Shown here: positions 24,339-32,207 of the stretch, piece by piece
Position numbering within the stretch: the stretch's first letter is position 1
How the letters are laid out: every line of letters starts with the position of its first letter
DNA from: Bacillus sp. DNRA2
GTDB lineage: Bacteria > Bacillota > Bacilli > Bacillales > Cytobacillaceae
Assembly: GCF_012843265.1 (NCBI RefSeq)
Contig: NZ_JABAIT010000002.1
Location: 1-64,000, forward strand
Length of the DNA: 64,000 nucleotides
Direction: 5' to 3'
Program-made: the position numbers and the translations under genes
Notes under the pieces: generated by a model
What the model was told of the DNA's origin: nothing
Seen by the model: the letters and a program-made list of their open reading frames with translations, nothing else
The model's database searches: none

Positions 24339-25601
24339 ATGATGAAAAAGTACGGATTAGCCATTCAGATTTTTATTGGCTTACTTTTAGGTATTGCCGT
24401 AGGTGCCGTTTTCTATGGAAATCCTGCAGTTCAAACCTACTTGCAGCCAATCGGCGATATATTCCTCCGCTTAATTAAAATGATTGTGATTCCAATCGTC
24501 GTTGCGAGTATTATTGTCGGAGTTGCCGGAACTGGTGACATGAAGAAGCTCGGAAAGCTTGGTGGCAAAACAATTCTTTACTTCGAAATTGTTACAACCA
24601 TCGCCATTGTCGTTGGATTATTATCAGCGAATATCTTCAAACCTGGTAGTGGCGTTGATATGTCCGAGTTAACCAAAACTGATATCACAAAATATGTTGA
24701 GACCACTGAGACTACAGCACAACATAGCTTTGTAGATACTTTTGTCAACATTGTGCCAACGAATATTTTCCAAGCACTGATGAATGGTGAAATGCTTGCC
24801 ATTATTTTCTTTTCCGTTTTATTTGGGATCGGAATTGCTGCAATTGGAGAAAAAGGAAAACCAGTGTTGAATTTCTTTAAGGGCACTGCTGATGCAATGT
24901 TTTATGTTACGAACCAAATTATGAAATTTGCTCCATTCGGGGTTTTTGCTTTAATCGGGGTTACCGTTTCTAAATTTGGCGTCACATCACTTATTCCTCT
25001 TGGAAAACTTATTTTAGTTGTTTATGGAACAATGTTATTTTTTGTTTTCGTTGTACTAGGAGGAATCGCAAAAATGCATGGAATAGCCTTTTTTAGCATG
25101 TTAAAGATGTTAAAAGATGAGTTAATCCTTTCATTCAGTACCGCAAGTTCTGAAACCGTCCTACCAAAATTAATTGAAAAAATGGAAACCTTTGGTTGTC
25201 CAAAATCAATTACTTCTTTCGTAATACCTACCGGATATTCCTTTAATCTTGATGGATCTACCTTGTATCAAGCATTAGCAGCAATCTTTATTGCGCAAAT
25301 GTACGGAATTCATCTGCCGATTACAGAACAAATTACCCTTATGTTAGTGTTAATGCTTACCTCAAAGGGAATTGCAGGTGTACCAGGCGTTTCATTCGTC
25401 GTTTTACTAGCTACACTTGGCACAGTCGGCATTCCCGTTGAAGGTCTTGCTTTCATTGCTGGTATTGACCGTATTCTTGACATGGGACGAACAGCTGTTA
25501 ACGTTGTCGGGAACTCATTATCTGCTGCAGTCATCTCAAAATGGGAAGGCGAATTCAGACCTCAAAAAGCGATTGTTCATGATGTGGAAAAAGTATCATA
25601 A
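24339..25601 (+). CDS. gltP-like: Dicarboxylate/glutamate:cation symporter (DAACS family)
   Basis: 420 residues with eight membrane helices and two re-entrant loops. SFSTASSETVLPKL is the serine-rich loop, SFNLDGSTLYQALAAIFIA the cation/substrate helix (NMDGT equivalent) and MGRTAVNVVGNSLSAAV the C-terminal substrate site, all as in GltP/GltT/DctP. Imports glutamate, aspartate or C4-dicarboxylates with H+ or Na+. The ATG at 24339 sits seven bases after AAAGGA; a GTG two codons earlier overlaps the ribosome site. Monocistronic, with its own terminator. Confidence 0.93.
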   Translation: MMKKYGLAIQIFIGLLLGIAVGAVFYGNPAVQTYLQPIGDIFLRLIKMIVIPIVVASIIVGVAGTGDMKKLGKLGGKTILYFEIVTTIAIVVGLLSANIFKPGSGVDMSELTKTDITKYVETTETTAQHSFVDTFVNIVPTNIFQALMNGEMLAIIFFSVLFGIGIAAIGEKGKPVLNFFKGTADAMFYVTNQIMKFAPFGVFALIGVTVSKFGVTSLIPLGKLILVVYGTMLFFVFVVLGGIAKMHGIAFFSMLKMLKDELILSFSTASSETVLPKLIEKMETFGCPKSITSFVIPTGYSFNLDGSTLYQALAAIFIAQMYGIHLPITEQITLMLVLMLTSKGIAGVPGVSFVVLLATLGTVGIPVEGLAFIAGIDRILDMGRTAVNVVGNSLSAAVISKWEGEFRPQKAIVHDVEKVS

Positions 25602-25607
25602 CAAAAT

Positions 25608-25636
25608 AAAAAAGCTGCCACGTGCAGCTTTTTTAT
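25608..25636. terminator. Terminator between convergent symporter and mscS genes
   Basis: AAAAAAGCTGC and GCAGCTTTTTT form an eleven-base-pair stem with loop CACGT. A/T runs on both sides make it usable in both directions. Confidence 0.9.
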
Positions 25637-26535
25637 TTTGTATATGACTTTTCATGCTCTGGTTGACTTTGCAAGACAATCTGTTGCGCAGGCATGAGGA
25701 TATTGTGATCATGCATTTTTTGCGCTAGCAGCTCCTTTGTTTCACGCGCCGCCATGATGTAATTGACATCATTAACGGAAGCTGTGATCGAGAATTTATA
25801 CCCAATCGGGCTTGCATCCAATGAATGTAGGCCATAAAATTGATACGGTTCCCGATACTCCCCTGTTATTGGATCAATTAACAAATAATCCTTATGCCGT
25901 TCATTTAATTCATCACATACCGCTAATAATAACTGTTTTACCTTACCCGGGTCTTCATTAAATGAGACAATCAGACTTTCAAATACTCGCCTCATATTGA
26001 CTGATCCATTGACAAGTTTGCGAATTTCGCCATTAGAAATGGTAACTAGTTTTCCATTTAACAAGCGAATTTTGACCACTCGAAAGCCTAATTCTTCTAC
26101 CGTTCCACCCTCTTGCTCATCATTGATATTGATAAAATCCCCTTTTTGAATGGTGCGTTCAAAAATAATAAACATTCCGCTCAGCAAATCATTAATAACC
26201 TTTTGTGCCCCAAAACCAACAACCGCAGCAATGATTCCTCCAGCCATAATAAAGTCTTTTAAATTACTTACAAACGGCTGTATCGCAGCAAATAAAATCA
26301 CAAAAAACAGCACATAATTAGCGGTGTTTCTTACGACACTTTCGATCGTATTCTCTTTCTTTTCATCGATAATATTGGTCCGCTTGAATAATTGATGAAG
26401 GGAAAATCGCAACAATCGAATCACAAAATAGGAAGTGATACCAGTCAAAAATATTGAAGCAAAATAATCCTTTACAGTACCCCAATCTATTTCAAAGAAC
26501 TCCAGTAATTTATCAGTCCAAATGTCCACTATCAA
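25633..26535 (-). CDS. Small-conductance mechanosensitive channel, MscS family
   Basis: About 300 residues with three N-terminal membrane helices, the pore-lining helix GGIIAAVVGFGAQKVINDLLSG and the beta domain start IIFERTIQKGDFININ. Opens under membrane tension to release osmolytes. The first ATG (26550) lacks a ribosome site, whereas AGAGG precedes a TTG at 26535 by five bases and a GTG at 26529 by ten, so the true start is probably one of these. Similar to the YkuT/YhdY group. Confidence 0.9.
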   Translation of the reverse strand: MIVDIWTDKLLEFFEIDWGTVKDYFASIFLTGITSYFVIRLLRFSLHQLFKRTNIIDEKKENTIESVVRNTANYVLFFVILFAAIQPFVSNLKDFIMAGGIIAAVVGFGAQKVINDLLSGMFIIFERTIQKGDFININDEQEGGTVEELGFRVVKIRLLNGKLVTISNGEIRKLVNGSVNMRRVFESLIVSFNEDPGKVKQLLLAVCDELNERHKDYLLIDPITGEYREPYQFYGLHSLDASPIGYKFSITASVNDVNYIMAARETKELLAQKMHDHNILMPAQQIVLQSQPEHEKSYTK

Positions 26536-26671
26536 TAATTCCTCTCCCATTGTTATTTATTATAAAAATTATAACGCTTTTTGAATTAAACATGGTCAAT
26601 TTTCAGATTAAATACCTCTTTTTATCATGATTTATGTAGCAAAAAAACCCTACATATCCAAATATATTTTA

Positions 26672-26689
26672 AAGTGACCTTCGTCACAA
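26672..26689. promoter_or_regulatory. Fnr/Rex-like dyad upstream of qoxA
   Basis: On the minus strand TTGTGACGAAGGTCACTT. The core TGTGA-N6-TCACT equals the Bacillus Fnr (CRP-family) consensus, and TTGTGA-N6-TCAC also matches most of a Rex operator. It lies about 160 bases before the qoxA start in a 314-base gap between mscS and qoxA; the rest of that gap is AT-rich and I could not place the promoter securely. Confidence 0.5.
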
Positions 26690-26849
26690 ATTAGTCATAT
26701 TTTGTTCACTTTTCGTCCTTTTTTACCTAGTTTTTTATGTTATCATCATACATATGTTGTTAATAATAATTATTGAATAATAATTAATTGAATTTAAGAT
26801 TTTGAATTGTTTTAAATTAATTTTTCACAAGATCGAAAGGAGAAGAACA

Positions 26850-27824
26850 ATGAAATCCGCGAAACGCATTACCCTGACATTGCTCACCATCATTTCTTTG
26901 CTATTAATGAGTGGGTGTGAAAAACTGGTTGTATTTGACCCTCAAGGTCCTGTAGCTCGGGACATTTTAGATTTAATCAACTGGTCCCTTATCTTTATGT
27001 TATTGGTTGTTGTCGTTGTATTTGCCCTATTCGGTTACATCGTTTGGAAATATCGTGAGAAAGAGAGCAATAAGGACTATACTCCTCCAGAAGAGCATGG
27101 AAGTACCTTACTGGAAATTATTTGGACTGCCATCCCTATTGTGATCGTTATTGCCTTAACGATTCCAACTGTGAAAACAATCTACGCCCTTGAAAAGGTT
27201 CCTGAAGGGTATGAAGAAAAAGAGCCTTTAGTTATTCATGTTACATCTGCCGATTGGAAATGGATCTTTAGTTATCCAGAACAAGAAATTGAAACAGTAA
27301 ACTACGTAAACATTCCTGAAGATCGACCTGTTCAATTTAAACTGACCTCTGCAGGAACAATGCAATCATTCTGGATTCCTGCCCTTGCTGGTCAAAAATA
27401 CACAATGAACAAAATGGAAACACAAATGTATGTTGTCGCTGATCATCCAGGCTCATACTTTGGCCGCAACACAAATTTTAACGGACGAGGATACGCCGAA
27501 ATGGAATTTGAGGTATTGGCGCAGACAGAAAAAGACTTTAACAACTGGGTCAAGGATGTAAAAAAGACTGCACCAAAGCTTACAGAATCTAAATACGAAA
27601 AACTATTAGAGCCAACCCATTTAGGCAGACAAACCTACTCTAATTCACACTTAGAATGGGTGAATCACGCTGATATGGACTCTAAAACCTATACAAATCC
27701 TGAACTCTATAAAACACATGGCTACCAGGGTGAAATCTTTAAAGAAGAAGAAGGTTCAAAAGACGGAACTGAAACTAAAACTGAAATGAACCATGGTAAT
27801 GGAGGTGAACAGAATGGACATTAA
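26850..27824 (+). CDS. qoxA: Quinol oxidase aa3, subunit II
   Basis: 324 residues from the ATG at 26850 (AAAGGAG at eight bases). A lipoprotein signal ending LLMSGC (Cys23), two membrane helices (about 45-65 and 90-110), then the cupredoxin domain (DWKWIFSYPEQ, FWIPALAGQKY). The CuA cysteine ligands of cytochrome c oxidases are absent, so electrons come from menaquinol. Its end overlaps qoxB by 11 bases. The C-terminus is a charged tail rich in Glu, Lys and Gly. Confidence 0.95.
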   Translation: MKSAKRITLTLLTIISLLLMSGCEKLVVFDPQGPVARDILDLINWSLIFMLLVVVVVFALFGYIVWKYREKESNKDYTPPEEHGSTLLEIIWTAIPIVIVIALTIPTVKTIYALEKVPEGYEEKEPLVIHVTSADWKWIFSYPEQEIETVNYVNIPEDRPVQFKLTSAGTMQSFWIPALAGQKYTMNKMETQMYVVADHPGSYFGRNTNFNGRGYAEMEFEVLAQTEKDFNNWVKDVKKTAPKLTESKYEKLLEPTHLGRQTYSNSHLEWVNHADMDSKTYTNPELYKTHGYQGEIFKEEEGSKDGTETKTEMNHGNGGEQNGH

Positions 27825-29793
27825 TTGGAAAGAATTTTTCATGCTGAATGGAGATCCATTAATTATAGGATCACAGATTGCTATTTTACTATCAATGCTT
27901 GGTATTGTAGCTGGGATAACTTATTTAAAAAAATGGCGATGGTTATGGACTGAATGGATTACAACTGTTGATCATAAGAAAATTGGGATTATGTATATCC
28001 TCGCTGGTGTATTAATGTTTTTCCGCGGTGGTGTTGATGGGTTACTTATGAAAGCCCAAACCTCACAACCTGAAATGCAATTTTTAGATGCTCAGCACTA
28101 CAATGAAATTTTCACCACACATGGTGTGATTATGATTTTATTTGCAGCAATGCCGCTATTAGTCGGGATTATGAACGTCATTATACCGCTGCAAATTGGC
28201 GCACGGGATGTTGCCTTTCCCCAACTAAATGCATTAAGCTTTTGGCTTTTCTTCGTCGGGGCAATGCTGTTTAATATTTCCTTTGTTGTCGGTGGGTCTC
28301 CAGATGCCGGTTGGACTTCTTATTTTCCGCTTGCCGGAAAGGAGTTTACACCGGGAATCGGGAACAATTATTATGCCATTGCCTTGCAAATAGCCGGTAT
28401 CGGAACATTAATGACCGGTATTAACTTTATCGTAACAATTTTAAAAATGAGAACAAAAGGTATGACGTTAATGCGGATGCCGATGTTCACCTGGACATCC
28501 TTTATCGCTTCAGTGATCATTGTAGCTTCATTCCCAATTTTCACCGTAGCCCTTGCATTAATGACCTTTGACCGTATTTTTGGAACACATTTCTTTACCC
28601 TCGCTGGTGGCGGGATGGATATGCTTTGGGCGAATTTGTTCTGGTTATGGGGTCACCCGGAAGTATACATTGTCGTCCTCCCTGCTTTCGGGATGTTTTC
28701 AGAGGTAATCTCCACATTCTCACGCAAAACCTTATATGGTTATAAATCAATGGTTGTTTCAATAGTTGCCATCGCCGTACTAAGTATGCTTGTGTGGGTT
28801 CATCATTTCTATACGATGGGTGCAGGTCCTGGAGTTAACTCTGTATTCTCAATTACCACGATGATGATTGCGATTCCAACCGGGGTAAAAGTTTTCAATT
28901 GGCTTTTCACAATGAGAAATGGACGGATCAAATTTACAACAGCCATGCTTTGGGCACTAGCGTTTGTACCGTGCTTTATCATCGGTGGAGTTACTGGTGT
29001 CATGCTTGCAATGGGTGCTGCCGATTATCAATATCATAATACCCTATTTCTTGTAGCCCATTTCCACTATGTCCTCATACCTGGCGTTGTGTTCGCTGTA
29101 TTTGCAGGATTGTATTACTGGTGGCCAAAAATGTTCGGCTTCATGTTAAATGAAAAAATCGGTAAGTGGCATTTCTGGTTATTTGTGGTTGGTTTTAATG
29201 TAACGTTTATGCCAATGTTCTTCCTTGGTTTGGATGGCGCTGTCCGTCGTGCCTACACCTATTCAGCAGAATCAGGTTTTGCTCCATTATTCTTAGTTTC
29301 AGCAATTGGCTCGATTATCCTTGCGGCAGGCTTTGCTGCTTTAGTTTACAACATATACTGGAGCGCCCGATTTGCTGACCGCAATATCTCATCTGACCCT
29401 TGGAATGCCCGCACACTTGAATGGGCAACAGCCTCTCCGGTTCAGCATTATAACTTTGCGATTCAACCGGAAGTTAATACGCTCGATGCATTTTGGAATA
29501 TGAAGAAAAATGCCATCGACATGCATTACAATGAGAAAGATTACAAAGAGATTCATATGCCGAGCAACACTGGCTTACCGTTTATTATGAGTGTCATCTT
29601 TGGTGTCGCAGGCTTCTTCCTTGTGTTTGAATGGAAAATTGCTGCAGCAGTTGCAACGATTGGTATTTTCGCTTGTCTAATTGCTCGCTCGTTTGATTAC
29701 AACGACGGCTATCATGTATCTGTCGATGAAATCATTAAAACTGAGGGTGCTTGGAAAAAGGTTGATGAAGAGGTGAAAAATCATGTCAGCTAA
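27814..29793 (+). CDS. qoxB: Quinol oxidase aa3, subunit I
   Basis: 659 residues, heme-copper oxidase subunit I. THGVIMILFAAMPLL carries a heme a ligand His, WGHPEVYIVVLPAFG the CuB His and the His-Tyr crosslink, VHHFYTMG the two further CuB histidines, and HFHYVLIPGVVF the heme ligands of helix X. ATG at 27814 follows GGAGGTG; the in-frame upstream ATG belongs to qoxA sequence. Proton-pumping terminal oxidase of the cell membrane. Confidence 0.97.
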   Translation: MDINWKEFFMLNGDPLIIGSQIAILLSMLGIVAGITYLKKWRWLWTEWITTVDHKKIGIMYILAGVLMFFRGGVDGLLMKAQTSQPEMQFLDAQHYNEIFTTHGVIMILFAAMPLLVGIMNVIIPLQIGARDVAFPQLNALSFWLFFVGAMLFNISFVVGGSPDAGWTSYFPLAGKEFTPGIGNNYYAIALQIAGIGTLMTGINFIVTILKMRTKGMTLMRMPMFTWTSFIASVIIVASFPIFTVALALMTFDRIFGTHFFTLAGGGMDMLWANLFWLWGHPEVYIVVLPAFGMFSEVISTFSRKTLYGYKSMVVSIVAIAVLSMLVWVHHFYTMGAGPGVNSVFSITTMMIAIPTGVKVFNWLFTMRNGRIKFTTAMLWALAFVPCFIIGGVTGVMLAMGAADYQYHNTLFLVAHFHYVLIPGVVFAVFAGLYYWWPKMFGFMLNEKIGKWHFWLFVVGFNVTFMPMFFLGLDGAVRRAYTYSAESGFAPLFLVSAIGSIILAAGFAALVYNIYWSARFADRNISSDPWNARTLEWATASPVQHYNFAIQPEVNTLDAFWNMKKNAIDMHYNEKDYKEIHMPSNTGLPFIMSVIFGVAGFFLVFEWKIAAAVATIGIFACLIARSFDYNDGYHVSVDEIIKTEGAWKKVDEEVKNHVS

Positions 29794-30388
29794 ACTAGAT
29801 GCTACATTGCCATTAGAATATCAAACAGAGCAAAATCGCTTAAACATCTTTGGCTTCTGGATTTTCTTAGGTGCTGAAATTATCCTATTCGCTACCCTAT
29901 TCGCCGTTTACGGCGTATTAGGTGAGCGTTATGCAGGTGGACCAACACCACAAGAAATCTTTGTTTTAAAAGACATTATGATTGAAACCATTCTGTTATT
30001 GACTAGCAGTTTTACTTGTGGTCTTGCAATCTATGAAATGCGTCGCGCTAATCTGAAGGGCTTGCTTACTTGGTTAGTCATTACATTATTGCTTGGTGGC
30101 GGATTTATCTATATGGAAATCTCCGAGTTCGTACATTACGTGGGTGAAGGAGCAACAATGCAAACGAGCGCCTTCCTTTCTAGCTTTTTTGTCCTTCTCG
30201 GCACACATGGTGCGCACGTTTCTTTAGGTATCGGTTGGGCGCTTCTTATCATCATCCAGCTTTTACATCGGGGGCTAACTCCTGTTACAGCTCGGAAAGT
30301 GTTTATCATCGGTTTATATTGGCATTTTCTTGATGTCGTCTGGATTTTCATTTTCACATTCGTTTATTTAGCAAGGATGGTGGCTTAA
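29783..30388 (+). CDS. qoxC: Quinol oxidase aa3, subunit III
   Basis: 201 residues with five membrane helices (FWIFLGAEIILFATLFAVY, LLLTSSFTCGLAIYEM, HGAHVSLGIGWALLIII, HFLDVVWIFIFTFVYLARM). The conserved GTHGAHV and WHFLDVVW are the subunit III marks. Overlaps qoxB by 11 bases. Confidence 0.95.
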   Translation: MSAKLDATLPLEYQTEQNRLNIFGFWIFLGAEIILFATLFAVYGVLGERYAGGPTPQEIFVLKDIMIETILLLTSSFTCGLAIYEMRRANLKGLLTWLVITLLLGGGFIYMEISEFVHYVGEGATMQTSAFLSSFFVLLGTHGAHVSLGIGWALLIIIQLLHRGLTPVTARKVFIIGLYWHFLDVVWIFIFTFVYLARMVA

Positions 30389-30389
30389 C

Positions 30390-30689
30390 ATGGAAAAGAA
30401 TGCACATCGATTTCCGATCAATCATGTTCTCGGCTTTTTGACGTCTTTGTTCTTAACATTTGCGGCAGTGTTTTTGGCGTTTGAAACCTCACTCCCTGTT
30501 AAAACCATCATCTGGGTTATCGGTTCGTTGGCTGTGATTCAAGCTTGTCTACAGCTATATATGTTCATGCACATGAATGAAGGCGAAGACGGAAAAGCAA
30601 ATGTCATTAATATCGCTTATGCCTTTTTCATCGCCATCGTCACCGTTGTTGGCTCCATCTGGGTCATGTCATTTGGACATATGATGTAA
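30390..30689 (+). CDS. qoxD: Quinol oxidase aa3, subunit IV
   Basis: 99 residues, three membrane helices, with PINHVLGFLTSLFLTFAAVFLAF (start of helix 1) and QLYMFMHMNEGE, the conserved MHM loop of subunit IV. Begins two bases after the qoxC stop and is followed by a terminator, closing the operon. Confidence 0.94.
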   Translation: MEKNAHRFPINHVLGFLTSLFLTFAAVFLAFETSLPVKTIIWVIGSLAVIQACLQLYMFMHMNEGEDGKANVINIAYAFFIAIVTVVGSIWVMSFGHMM

Positions 30690-30693
30690 AAAT

Positions 30694-30735
30694 AAAAAAG
30701 CAGTAAACTTCAGTGATGAAATTTACTGCTTTTTC
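30694..30735 (+). terminator. Terminator of qoxABCD
   Basis: AAAAAGCAGTAAA and TTTACTGCTTTTT form a thirteen-base-pair stem with a loop of 14 bases, ending in T5. Confidence 0.92.
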
Positions 30736-30770
30736 TTATAGTTTTAGTGTAATTGTGGCAAAAATATGGA

Positions 30771-30851
30771 ATCGGCAAATAAAATAGGTAAATTGGCAAA
30801 TTAGCTGGTAGAATTGGCAAATAAACTGGCGAAGTCGGCAAATAACGCAAA
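30771..30851. repeat. Four 21-bp degenerate tandem repeats
   Basis: The word GGCAAAT recurs at 30774, 30795, 30816 and 30837, an exact 21-base period. Units share AT(T/C)GGCAAATxAxxTGG and differ at a few positions. It lies between the qox terminator and a small gene, outside any reading frame. Confidence 0.8.
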
Positions 30852-30902
30852 AGCTGCTGATTGATCAATCAAATTATTCATGAAAGGAAGCATGTTACAG
30901 CT

Positions 30903-31175
30903 ATGTTGATCTCTATCCTTTATACTTTTCTCGTTGGAATTCCCCTCATCATCATTTTTATGTACACTAACGACCTACTTTTTGGAGAAAAGCGTGACAA
31001 ACAGCTCAAAAAACTTGAGAAACGCTTTGCCAAGCAAAGTGTCATAAAAATCGAAGTTCTTGATCACGAACCGAAAAAATTCACCATTTTTCAAGTAAAA
31101 ACCAAAGCAGGTACTGAGAAAATTAAGATGAAACCAGGCTACAAAATCATCAAGTTAGTAAAAAAGAAAAAATAA
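30903..31175 (+). CDS. Small membrane-anchored basic protein, unknown
   Basis: 90 residues from the ATG at 30903 (AAAGGAAG lies twelve bases upstream, a long spacing; an earlier start at 30861 has no ribosome site and overlaps the repeats). One N-terminal membrane helix (ISILYTFLVGIPLIIIFMY) is followed by a strongly basic cytosolic or external domain rich in Lys (KQLKKLEKRFAKQ, KLVKKKK). I do not recognise a family. Convergent with the HAD gene, 12 bases away. Confidence 0.65.
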   Translation: MLISILYTFLVGIPLIIIFMYTNDLLFGEKRDKQLKKLEKRFAKQSVIKIEVLDHEPKKFTIFQVKTKAGTEKIKMKPGYKIIKLVKKKK

Positions 31176-31187
31176 TTACTTTACTAC

Positions 31188-31934
31188 TTATTTCAGAACC
31201 CACTTACGAATCGCAACAGCGACACCATCATCCATATTAGTCGTCGTCACCCAATCGGCTTTCTTTTTCACATCGTCCTGAGCATTGCCCATCGCAATGC
31301 CTAGTCCTGCTGCTTCAATCATCGGTAAGTCATTTAAACTGTCACCGATTGCCATTACTTGATTCATACCGATATTGAGGCGCTCGCAGACAACTTCAAC
31401 TCCGTGTGCCTTATTAACACCCTTCAAATTGATTTCAATGTTAATCGGGCTAGAATTACTTAATTCAAACAAATCATTCTTTCTTTGCAAGTGGTCTAGA
31501 ATTGTTGCGCGAACTTCATCATCTGCAATTTCATATCCAAACTTTAACCAGGTGTGATTGGCAATATTAGCTGGCATTTCTCTGCGCCAAACGCGATCGG
31601 TAGCCGTGGCCCAATAATGGACACTGTACTCTTTAGCCAATTGGAACATCCAGTTGATATGTTCAGCATCGAGGACTTTGCGCTGGATAAGCTCCCCATT
31701 TTCACCCCAAACCTCACTGCCATTAACGGTAACATGATAAGATTTCAACTGTAAATCCTTCACATAATCGCGAGATGTGATAATAGATCTGCCTGTGCTA
31801 CAAATAACATGAACACCATTAGCTTGAGCAGTTGTAATCACTTCCCTGTTTGCTTCAGATACCTCACCTTTCTCATTTAACAACGTTCCATCCATATCTA
31901 AAGCGATAAGCTTAATTTCAGTTTGACTATTCAT
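31188..31934 (-). CDS. HAD-superfamily Cof-type phosphatase
   Basis: 248 residues. Motif I LDMDGTLLN (about residues 12-20), motif II CSTGRS, motif III Lys in LKGVNKAHG and motif IV MAIGDSLNDLPMI are all present, with the large C2-type cap in between, as in the Cof/YkrA/YitU group. Such enzymes dephosphorylate sugar phosphates, FMN precursors or PLP; the substrate is not evident. GGAGAT precedes the ATG by about nine bases. Confidence 0.9.
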   Translation of the reverse strand: MNSQTEIKLIALDMDGTLLNEKGEVSEANREVITTAQANGVHVICSTGRSIITSRDYVKDLQLKSYHVTVNGSEVWGENGELIQRKVLDAEHINWMFQLAKEYSVHYWATATDRVWRREMPANIANHTWLKFGYEIADDEVRATILDHLQRKNDLFELSNSSPINIEINLKGVNKAHGVEVVCERLNIGMNQVMAIGDSLNDLPMIEAAGLGIAMGNAQDDVKKKADWVTTTNMDDGVAVAIRKWVLK

Positions 31935-32107
31935 ATGTAATGATCTCCAATCGTATTCAAGATGTCTGCAACTGCTTTAATATTATCATTCCCCGTTCAG
32001 AACCACAGCTAAGAAGCATTACCCATTCCTTTTTTAAATAACATTTACAATTTTTCACAAAAAAATTAAAATATTACCATTCTGATGCTAGTAAACTATT
32101 TTTTCTA

Positions 32108-32161
32108 TTGAAAATTGTCAGTTTTTTTATTAGACTTGTAACCGAAGTGATTAATGTCACA
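32108..32161 (+). promoter_or_regulatory. Promoter and Fnr-like dyad of the surface-protein locus
   Basis: -35 TTGAAA (32108-32113), 17-base spacer, -10 TAGACT (32131-32136). Ten bases downstream lies AGTGA-TTAATG-TCACA (32146-32161), on the other strand TGTGA-N6-TCACT, the same half sites and spacing as upstream of qoxA. A site just downstream of the -10 would repress rather than activate. The leader to the ATG is about 65 bases. Confidence 0.5.
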
Positions 32162-32207
32162 TTCCGACATATACCTTCTTTATTTTAGCGAAAGGAGGTG
32201 AAAAAGG

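Noticed and set aside
30771-30851. CRISPR array
   Set aside because: Repeats are contiguous 21-mers without spacers and no cas genes are present.
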